From NCBI RefSeq assembly GCF_042477335.2, contig NC_091247.1, forward strand, positions 10,360,001 to 10,424,000: 64,000 nt of DNA, given 5' to 3'. Source of the DNA: Ovis canadensis. Lineage: Eukaryota; Chordata; Mammalia; Artiodactyla; Bovidae. Position 1 is the first letter of the stretch. Each line of letters begins with the position of its first letter. Shown piece after piece: positions 56,430 through 64,000 of the stretch. The position numbers were made by a program, and so were the translations under genes. The notes below the pieces were generated by a model. The model saw only the letters and a program-made list of their open reading frames with translations. It was not told the origin of the DNA and did no database searches.

Positions 56430-57475
56430 TCAGAACAAACATATTCAGTCTTCAGACTGCCTTAGGTAGTCACGATGCAGGTTTGTTTCGTTTGCACCTT
56501 CTGATCATTAGTTTGTGCTTGGAACATTCTCTTCCCATAGTCTGTGCAGTCCTGAGTGCTTATGGAATTCGAAGTATTTCACAGTAACCTTTACTTGGTC
56601 AGCTATTTGGAGTAAGCTGTGTTTCTGTTAAGTGTGTGGACATTCTTTTTGCGCAGAGGATAGACGAGGGCTGGTTTAAAAAATATCCACTTGTTTTTAC
56701 TCCAGTGCATGATTTGACTGTAATGTTTGTAATTTGCATTACATATACCTTTATCACTGTGTCCAGTTAAGGAGATTTAAGCCCTAAAACAAAACTTAGG
56801 AGCACCATTCCCACTGAGGAGGTGGTAGTTTCCCTCCTTTTGATTGTGTTTGGTATTAGCTGTTTAAGTTGTAGAAAATGCGTGTGTGCTTAAGCCCTTT
56901 TCCCCCATAGTGATTATGAAAAATTGCATTTGATTGTATCTATAATTTTCTTCAAAATTAAAAAAATTAAAAGATATTTTTATATGAAGAAAATATATGT
57001 GAAATCTTCCATATAGTTAGTTACGCTTTTTGCTTAATTGCAGTCATTCATTTATTCAGTCAGCATTTGCTGAATATGTGTTAGGCACTTGTCATAAGTC
57101 TGGCAATCGAGCAATGAGGGCTACAGGCACAGACTCAGCACTCAGTGGGAACTGTAGTCCAGTAATGGAAGCCCAGCATAGTTTGAGAAGTACAACTTGT
57201 ATTAGAGTAATGAAGGGAAGGTGAGTAGGGAGTCGTACGACTCTGGACTTTATAAGGTCAAACCTTCCTGGGATAGGCAGGTGCTGTCGAAATTGAGATC
57301 GGAAGGGTGAAGGAGAAGGTGATATTTAAGGCAGGTGAAAGGAGAGAAAACTGTTCAAAAGCTGGAAGAATGCTGACAGTTGAGTATGGCTAGAGTAGAA
57401 AGAACAGAGATGGTAAATGGAAGATGGGGCAGCAGAGGCAGCAAGTTCAATTATATTAAAGAGTTTGAGAAGTTA
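56430..57475. other. intron DNA, no gene seen
   Basis: A probable L2/MIR tail lies at 57045-57130 (TTCAGTCAGCATTTGCTGAA). The frame at 57030-57224 translates it and has no domain. Confidence 0.45.
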
Positions 57476-57477
57476 TT

Positions 57478-57687
57478 GGACTTCCCTGGTGGCTCAGTGG
57501 TGAAGAACTCACCTGCCAATACAGGAGATGGGGGTTCCATCCCTGGGTCAGGAAGATCCCCTGGAGGAGGAAGTGGCACCCACTCCAGTAATCTTGCCTG
57601 AGAAATCCCATGGACAGAAGGAGCCTGGCGGGCTGCAGTCCACAGGGTCGCAAAGAGTCTGACATGACTGAAGTGACTTAGCGTACA
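57478..57687 (+). mobile_element. Bov-tA SINE
   Basis: TTGGACTTCCCTGGTGGCTC head and CATGACTGAAGTGACTTAGC tail. Confidence 0.93.
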
Positions 57688-57799
57688 AGTGTCAAGTATA
57701 GAAGAGGTCTGTGAGCCTTATCATCCAATACGACCCCACAATATACAGTACTAGCCATTAGTTATCTTTTTTGGTGAACTGGAGAGAATACTAGTATTT

Positions 57800-57940
57800 G
57801 AGTGTTACAGTTGGGCCTTGCATTGTGACAGTAGCTTTGTGAGATATGAGATAATATCTTACTGAGGTCCAGAGGTATTGTGACTTGCCCAGTTTTCTCA
57901 GCTACTGTATGGTAGAATTGGGAGCGCACACAACCTTTCC
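57800..57940 (-). repeat. MIR SINE
   Basis: TTACTGAGGTCCAGAGGTAT and TGACTTGCCCAG. Confidence 0.65.
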
Positions 57941-58028
57941 AAGCCTTTGTGTCATCTGTCATGAGATGTTGTCATCCTTGTTGTGTCCCCTTCCCTTTGT
58001 TCATTTCAAAATGAAGAGAATTCTGTCC

Positions 58029-58060
58029 CCCCTCCACCACCACCCCCCCCCCCCCACCTC
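58029..58060. repeat. C-rich tract with poly-C run
   Basis: CCTCCACCACCA followed by about 13 consecutive Cs. Confidence 0.9.
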
Positions 58061-58069
58061 CGCAAAGGA

Positions 58070-58530
58070 CCAGTAGCTCACTAGGTTGCTGACCAAGGCA
58101 TCCTGTTAACCTTGTGGCTTCCAGACCCAGCTCTGGGGTGGATTAAAGCACCGTCTGGTGCTTCAGTAGGAGAAGCTGCTCAGTGCAGGTGTTTGTTCGC
58201 TTCAGCAAAGTTACAAGCGCTCTAGGCTTTAATCTCCCTCAATTAGAACTGCAGCTTGGCTACCTCCTCACAAGGTCACAGATGTATATGGGAGTTCTCC
58301 TCCTCTCCCCAGGGGAAAAGTCTTGGCATCTCTGACTTTCAGGGGAGGAATTCGATCTCTCTTTGGTGTAATCAACTTGTATTGGAAATTGTTTTAATTT
58401 TTTATGGTTACTGTTGCCAGTACTGTTCAATTTACTGATTTGTTGGTGTGTTTGTGATGGAATCATCTGAACTAGAAGAAACTCTGGAGAGCAGCATGGA
58501 TTCTAGCCTTTCTGTGTTTCTATCCCAACC
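58070..58530. other. intron DNA, no gene seen
   Basis: Unassigned unique sequence. Overlapping frames at 58256-58466 have no domain. Confidence 0.45.
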
Positions 58531-59300
58531 CCTTTAAAATTGAGATGTAACTCATGTATCATAAAATTTACTCTTTTAAAAGTGTACACTTTAATGGTTT
58601 ATCACCCCTAAAGAAACCCCATACCCATTAGCAGTCACTCCTCATTCTTCTCTCCGCCAACCACTGGCAACCATTAATTTACTTTGTGTCTCTATGGATT
58701 AGCCTATTCTGAACCTTTTGAACAGAAATGGAATCACACAATATGTGGCCTTTTGTGTCTGGCTTCTTTTATTTAGCATAGTTTCATCATTCATCCATAT
58801 TGTAGCATATATCAGTACTTCGTTTATTTTTATTGCTGAATAATAGTCCATTGTATGAAAGTACCACATTTTGCCTGTCCATTCATCAGCTGATGGAGAT
58901 TTGGGTTGTTTCCACTTTGGGGCTATTATGAATAATACTGCTGTGAACATTCCTGTAGAAGTTTTTGTGTGAGCATATGTTTTCATTTCTGTTGGTATAT
59001 TACCTTGGAGTGGATGGGGTAGGCGGCAGTCCATGGGGTCGCTAGGAGTCGGACACGACTGAGCGACTTCACTTTCACTTTTCACTTTCATGCATTGGAG
59101 AAGGAAATGGCAACCCACTCCAGTGTTCTTGCCTGGAGAACCCCAGGGACGGGGGAGCCTGGTGGGCTGCCGTCTCTGGGGTCGTACAGAGTCAGACACG
59201 ACTGAAGCGACTTAGCAGTAGCAGCAGCATGGTAACTCTGTTTTAACTGAGGAACTGCCAAATTGTTTTCAAAGGTGGCTGCACCATTTTATATTCCCAC
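58530..59300 (-). repeat. L1M LINE 3' end, split by BOV-A2
   Basis: ACCCCATACCCATTAGCAG, GGAATCACACAATATGTGGC and, after the SINE, AACTGCCAAATTGTTTTC. The pieces are 58530-59012 and 59232-59300. Confidence 0.82.
59013..59231 (+). mobile_element. BOV-A2 SINE inside L1M
   Basis: 5'-shortened dimer from GGCGGCAGTCCATGGGG to CTTAGCAGTAGCAGCAGC. Confidence 0.92.
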
Positions 59301-59603
59301 CAGCAGTGTACAAGATCTGCTGTGTTTCTGCTTCTGCTTTCTTCAGGCTCTGTTACTCTGGGCTGGGCTGGAAGCAACCCCAGGCATTCCATGAGCCCTT
59401 GTGTCTTGTTAAATCGGAAAATTTCCAGTTTTATGACAACCACTTTCATTCTACAAGCATATGTGTACAAGGCCTTATATTAGGCATTAGTGACAGGAGG
59501 TCAAATAAGGACTTCTAGTCCTTTCTTCTCAAGGACTACACAGTCCTTACTGTAACTTCTTACTAGGAAATGCAGGGAGAAGGAAAAACCAGCGAAGGAA
59601 GTA

Positions 59604-59833
59604 CAGTTGACCCTGGCACAACGTGGGCTGAAATAGCACTGGTCCACTTCCATGTGGGGTTTTTTTTCCTTCAGTAAATACAGTGTGACTGGATCTGCAG
59701 TTGGTTGTATTTGTGGATGTGGAACCATGGATATGGAGGACGGAGGGCCAACTACGGGACTTGAACATCCACTGGTTTTAGTATCTGCAGTGGTCCTATA
59801 AACAATCCCCCGAGAATACTGAGGGGGCGACTG
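59604..59833. mobile_element. Tigger-type DNA transposon remnant
   Basis: CAGTTGACCCTGGCACAACG opens it and GAGGGGGCGACTG closes it, with TA on both outer sides (59602-59603 and 59834-59835), the target duplication of pogo/Tigger elements. It is non-autonomous. Confidence 0.78.
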
Positions 59834-59952
59834 TAACTACTTAGACGTTTGTGAGTTTCCACAGTATTGATCCTAACTTTAGAATCTATGCAAAGGTTGA
59901 CTTGATTTTCGGAGATTCTGGAGTTTCCTTTTCTTGGCTCATCCTTTAAAGA

Positions 59953-60235
59953 CAGTCATCCTTCTGTATTTGTGGGGTATCGGTTCCCAGGACCAAGGTA
60001 TTCCCTCGTCCCTGGTTCCCAGGTATTCCCAAGGATACCAAAATTCACAGATGCTCACATCCCTCACATGAAATGGCATAATGAAATTGCCTTGCATATC
60101 ATAATTAAAAAAAAAAAAAGAAATTGCCTTGCATATCCTGGATTCTGAGTCTGTGGATTCAACCAACCAACCAAATTAAACTTTCAATTGGTTGAATCTG
60201 CAGGTGTCGAACCAGCATATACTGAGAGAGGACTG
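59953..60235. mobile_element. second Tigger/MER2-type DNA transposon remnant
   Basis: CAGTCATCCTTCTGTATTTG start and GAGAGGACTG end. The middle is split by a short poly-A insertion with an 18-bp direct repeat. Confidence 0.7.
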
Positions 60236-60351
60236 TTTTGCTCTTGTTGGGTTTTATCCTAGGTTACTGCTCGTTTCCTCCTTGCATATTTTCCCTGGGT
60301 AAGCTCACATCTGTGGCTTCATCTCCCATCTATATGTTGAAAAAAAATATT

Positions 60352-60549
60352 CGTTGCTCAGTTATGTCCGACTCTTTGCGACCCCACGGACTGGAGTCTG
60401 CCAGGCTCCTCTGTTCATGGGATTCTCCAGGCAAGTACACTGAAGTGGGTTGCCATTCCCTCCTCCAGGGGATCTTCCTGACCCAGGGATTGAACTCAGG
60501 TCTCATGCATTGCAGGCAGGTTCTTTACTCTCTGGGCCACCAGGGAAGC
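60352..60549 (-). mobile_element. Bov-tA SINE, reverse
   Basis: TTGCTCAGTTATGTCCGACT end and CTGGGCCACCAGGGAAGC head. Confidence 0.93.
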
Positions 60550-60555
60550 GTGTCT

Positions 60556-60667
60556 GCCGAATTTGCTCAGATCTTTCTCCTAGGCCTCAGGTTTGTCTAT
60601 CCTGTGTGTGTCACTTATATGTTGTCCCAGATTTGCTCAGACTTTTCTCCTGGGCTCTCAGGTTTGC
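60556..60667. repeat. ~70-bp direct duplication
   Basis: ATTTGCTCAGATCTTTCTCC at about 60560 recurs as ATTTGCTCAGACTTTTCTCC at about 60631, each followed by a CTCAGGTTTG end. Confidence 0.8.
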
Positions 60668-60689
60668 ATCCTGATGGATCTCTGGGTAA

Positions 60690-61175
60690 TCCCTAGACAT
60701 CTCAAGCTAATTGTGTCTGAAACTTAGTTTCTCATTTCCCCTCTCCCTGTTAAGCTCTTCCTACTTTTGAGTTCACAGTTTGATTTGTTGGTGCTATCAT
60801 GCAAGCCATAAACTTTCCCCTTCTCCTTAACCCTGCATATCCTCTCAGTCACCAAGTTCTACCAATTTTATCTCCTAAATATATATTTTTAACTACTTCT
60901 TAAATTCATAGGCCCATTTTTCACTGCCTTACTTTGGATTTCATCATCTCTTCCCTGAGCTTTAGTCTCAGCTTCATAACTAATCTTGTGTCTTGTCCAT
61001 CAGGTTAATCTTCTATGCAGCTGCCAGAGCAGTCTCTCTGAAATGCTAATCTAATCAGCAACTTTGAACTCCATGAAGTTCTCATTGCTGACTAAAAGTT
61101 CTTCTGTTTGTTATTTTAGTGCCTTGTCTCTTTGACCTTTCTTCCAGCCGTTCAACTTCTCATCTCTGAGGATTC
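60690..61175 (+). repeat. L2 LINE fragment
   Basis: CAGTCACCAAGTTCTACCAA, GCAGCTGCCAGAGCAGTCTC and CTTTGAACTCCATGAAG follow the order of the L2 coding 3' end. Confidence 0.72.
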
Positions 61176-61189
61176 AGTTTAGACCAGGG

Positions 61190-61610
61190 AATAATAGCAG
61201 TGATAATAGTAAATATTTGTATAGTGCTTCCCATGGGCCAGGTGCTGCTATACACACATTCAGTTCAGTTCAGTCCAGTCACTCAGTCGTGTCCGACTCT
61301 TTGCAACCCCACAAACTGCAGCACGCCAGGCCTCCCTGCCCATCACCAACTCCTGGAGTTCACCCAAACCCATGCCCATTGAGTCAGTGATGCCATCCAA
61401 CCATCTCATCCTCTGTCGTTCCCTCCTCCTCCTGCCCTCAATGTTTCTTTTAGTCCTCACAACAATCCTATGAGATAGGCACCAAAATTGTTCCCGTTTG
61501 TAGATGAGGAAGTGAAGGCACAGACATTGTTAATTTCCCTAGGTCCCACAGTTGCTGAGTCCACATTTGAACCCAGGCAGTCTAGTCTGATGCTGTTAGT
61601 CTCTTATATG
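61190..61610 (-). repeat. MIR SINE split by BovB
   Basis: GGGCCAGGTGCTGCTATACA on the left, then CACAACAATCCTATGAGATA and ATTTGAACCCAGGCAGTC after the insertion at 61258-61442. Confidence 0.78.
61258..61442 (-). mobile_element. BovB 3' tail fragment inside MIR
   Basis: (CAGTT)n start, CACTCAGTCGTGTCCGACTC, ending CTCCTCCTGCCCTCAATG. Confidence 0.9.
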
Positions 61611-61700
61611 TACCTTTTCTTAACTTCGCGAGTTCCCTCCATTCCCCCGACTGCAAAGATTAGTTATCCTCTCCCTGCTTCTGCCGTGGCCTATGCATTG

Positions 61701-61830
61701 TTGTTCAGTGACTAAGTGGTGTTGAGTCTTTGCGACTGCATGGACTGCAGCACAAACAGGCTTTCAGTACTTCACTATCTCCTGGAGTTTGCTCAAACTC
61801 ATGTCCACCAAGTCGATGATGCTGTGCATG
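61701..61830 (-). mobile_element. BovB 3' tail fragment, diverged
   Basis: TGTTGTTCAGTGACTAAGTG and CTATCTCCTGGAGTTTGCTC. Confidence 0.82.
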
Positions 61831-62059
61831 GCCTGATGTTCATCTGCAGTTCATAGGGCAGATCTGGAGCATATTTTATTTTAAACAGTCTTGATCAAGA
61901 AGCCAGCATGATAGACTGTTTAATTGCCAGCTCCCTCTCACGCCTGTTCTTAAGGTGACTTAATTGGAAGTCATCACTTCTGTTATCTTGATCTTAGTCA
62001 TTTCTATGAAGCCTATTTCGAGTATCCAGTTTCATTTAGATATCGTTCCTTTGTGTTTC

Positions 62060-62235
62060 TGTGATACTTTGTTATATAGAATCCTCTAGCATTACTCTCA
62101 TCCTTTATTGTGACCATTTATTGCTTGACTGTAAGCCTCTTGGGGATAGGGACTTTGTTTTACTACTTTATGCTCCTAATTTCCCAGCATGTAGTAGGTA
62201 TTCACTCTTGCTGAATTTCTTGAGTGAACAGGTAA
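62060..62235 (+). repeat. L2 LINE 3' end
   Basis: GACTGTAAGCCTCTTGGGGA and GTAGTAGGTATTCACTCTTG. Confidence 0.65.
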
Positions 62236-62334
62236 ATTTGACCCATATATAGATGAGTGAGAGAAGAGGATTAGTAGTGTGATGAAATGGACTTAAACTG
62301 GAAATTCAGGGCAGCATACAATAGCTATTCAGAG

Positions 62335-62470
62335 CAAGGATTGTGAAGCCAGGCGACCTAGGTTTTATCTTGACTCTCCTCTCACTAGTTATGGGACCTT
62401 GGGCAAGTCTGTGCCTCAGTTTACTGATGTTTAAAACAAATAGTAATGGAATCCACCTCTAATAGTTTTG
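62335..62470 (+). repeat. MIR SINE
   Basis: TAGTTATGGGACCTTGGGCA and GTGCCTCAGTTTACTGATG. Confidence 0.8.
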
Positions 62471-62715
62471 TCAGTGATATATGTGCTTGCTAGATAAGCA
62501 GCCTTCTAGAGTCCAGAGAATTACTTTACTTAAACTGTATTTTGTGAAACACTCGCACCTTAGCTGTGTAATAGTGAAGCCAGGCCTGCCGTTGTCCTCA
62601 TGCTTGATCCTTCTGAGGAAGGTGGGGGTTTTTTTGTTTTTTGTTTTGAAAGGTAATCTAGAAGGATATAAAAAATACTGGCCAAATTAGTACAGTTTTA
62701 TTAATAGTAGTAATT

Positions 62716-63035
62716 GTTGTTGTTCAGTCTCTCAGTTGTGGGTCCGAGTTTTTGTGACCCCATGGACTGCAGCATATCAGGCCTCCCTGTCCTTCACCAG
62801 CTCCCGGAACTTGCCTAGACTCATGTCCATTGAGTTGGTGATGCCATCTAACCATCTCATCCTCTGTCGTTTCCTTCTCCTGCCCTCAGTCTTTCCCAGC
62901 ATCAGGGTCTTTTCTAATGAGTCAGCTCTTCGCATCAGGTGACCAAACTGTTGGAGCTTCAGCTTCAGCATCAGTCCTTCCAATGAATGTTCAGGGTTGA
63001 TTTCCTTTAGGATTGACTGGTTTGATCTCCTACCA
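62716..63035 (-). mobile_element. BovB 3' fragment
   Basis: TTGTTGTTGTTCAGTCTCTC to ACTGGTTTGATCTCCTACC, 5'-truncated. It is followed by a short palindrome (CTACCAATGGTAG). Confidence 0.92.
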
Positions 63036-63039
63036 ATGG

Positions 63040-63780
63040 TAGGAGATAATGGTAAACAGTTACCATTTATTGAATTTTACCATTCAGATAAAAGTACAAA
63101 GCACCCTTCAGAGTCACAGAAAAATATTCTGGGGATTATCTGTTAGTATATTTTATGCTGTCCTTTGTTTATTAGGAGTTGAGTAAATGAATTTAATAGG
63201 TGACAGCTTATTTTCCCTCCAGACAAATGTAGCTGAAACAGGAAAAGTCAATAATTTTGCATTTTGGATTTGAATAGAGTAAGTACTTGTAAGTATCCCT
63301 ATGAGGTGGATAAATAGAACATAGATTATGGACATTTCACTGGTGAGGGAAGAGAGGCAGAGATGCCTGACTCACTTGAAGTCAATCCATAACTAGTCCT
63401 GGGGCAGGCAGTAACCTGGAATTCTAGGTGTGTTTACTAACGTGAACTCTTGTAGTTCTAGGAACCAGTTTCCATACATAGTAACATTTAAAAAAAAGAT
63501 AGTGCTTACTCAAATTAGTCAGTTTGGTTTACCTTTGAGAGGGTTTGCTGCCAAAACGTTGATGCTATTAAAATATTTATCGAAAAAGGAATTCCTTGTA
63601 CCTCTATCCTTAGAGTCTGAACCATGGCCCAGCAGTGAGGGAAAACAGCACAAAGCAAAAGCACACGAAGCATTTTCCCTGAACTTGAGGTGAGCTCCCA
63701 GGTACACCCTCCTCCTCTGCTTCATTTGTAACTGGAATAGAACTTGAGAGCTGAAAAGGCCGTTTGTACTGTTCAGCCTC
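63040..63780. other. intron DNA, no gene seen
   Basis: Unassigned. Overlapping frames at 63430-63693 and 63519-63785 are on opposite strands and have no domain. Confidence 0.45.
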
Positions 63781-63905
63781 CCCACTGAACAGATGCAAAA
63801 AACAGACTAATGGGTGAAACTGGCTGAAAGAGTTTTAAAGAAATAACTTGTCCAAGGCCATGTAATTAGGTCCCTGGTAATTAGGGAATTGGAATTCAGG
63901 TTTCC
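63780..63905 (-). repeat. MIR SINE, diverged
   Basis: ACTTGTCCAAGGCCATGTAA and GGAATTCAGGTTTCCTGAG. Confidence 0.6.
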
Positions 63906-64000
63906 TGAGTAATGCTTACAATAAACTATGTTGCTTCCCTCAATTGATGATGTGGTTAACCTGAGAGCCAGGTAAGTGGAAACATAACGATTGGATTCTA

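Larger units (their letters stand above)
46040..64000 (+). other. MAPKAP1: MAPKAP1 gene, 5' part (exon 1 and partial intron 1)
   Basis: Gene-level entry inferred from promoter features and gene order. MAPKAP1 encodes SIN1, the mTORC2 subunit that binds Ras-like GTPases and recruits AKT to the complex. In other mammals its promoter lies upstream of PBX3 in head-to-head orientation, at a distance (about 40 kb, from memory) close to the 35 kb here. Its first coding exon, beginning MAFLDN, is not found anywhere in the window, so only the untranslated exon and intron 1 are present. The alternative is an unrelated CpG-island transcript. Confidence 0.72.

Noticed and set aside
46302-64000. Search for the first MAPKAP1 coding exon
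   Set aside because: No frame begins with the expected MAFLDN sequence; the exon must lie beyond the window.

Overview
This is mammalian nuclear DNA from a ruminant, almost certainly a bovid or close pecoran. The evidence is a very high density of BovB (RTE) LINE fragments, Bov-tA and BOV-A2 SINEs, CHR-type tRNA-Glu SINEs and ruminant L1 3' ends, on top of older mammal-wide MIR, L2, L1M, MLT1 and Tigger remnants. There are no operons or bacterial genes. Nearly all open reading frames are chance frames in GC-rich promoter DNA or translated repeats.

Two genes can be recognised. On the minus strand lies the 5' end of PBX3 (TALE homeodomain transcription factor). Coding exon 1 is 10615-10814 (residues 1-66 plus two bases), intron 1 is 9672-10614, exon 2 is 9598-9671, and the first ~9.6 kb of intron 2 runs off the left edge. 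The start codon sits in a large CpG island (~9840-11860). Its upstream DNA has GC boxes, an inverted CCAAT box, a GCC trinucleotide tract in the probable 5'UTR and a near-perfect PBX-MEIS/PREP motif. On the plus strand a second CpG island (~45890-46300) with an ETS motif and a CAG|GTAAAG donor is best read as the non-coding first exon of MAPKAP1 (SIN1, mTORC2 subunit). That identity is inferred from position: PBX3 and MAPKAP1 are head-to-head neighbours in other mammals, roughly 40 kb apart from memory, against ~35 kb here. No MAPKAP1 coding exon is in the window, so 46302-64000 is read as intron 1.

Layout: 1-9597 PBX3 intron 2, AT-rich and free of recognisable ruminant repeats; 9598-11860 exons, intron 1 and promoter island; 11860-14430 unique upstream DNA; 14430-45800 intergenic DNA packed with retroelements, including a near full-length decayed BovB at 39201-42174 and a five-element nest at 18694-19742, but with unique islands at ~27190-29010 (with an isolated CpG-rich block) and ~36500-38585; 45890-46301 MAPKAP1 promoter/exon 1; 46302-64000 MAPKAP1 intron 1, repeat-rich except for a unique block near 55300-56260 carrying three TAATTA homeodomain cores in 26 bp.

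The most interesting candidates are regulatory: the homeodomain-site cluster in the MAPKAP1 intron, the isolated CpG-retaining block, the repeat desert around PBX3, the possible PBX autoregulatory site, and a mariner hairpin resembling the bovine miR-2284/2285 family. I found no clear novel protein-coding system. Repeat names and edges are from recognition by eye. Where a target-site duplication is quoted, the edge is exact; otherwise allow 10-30 bp.
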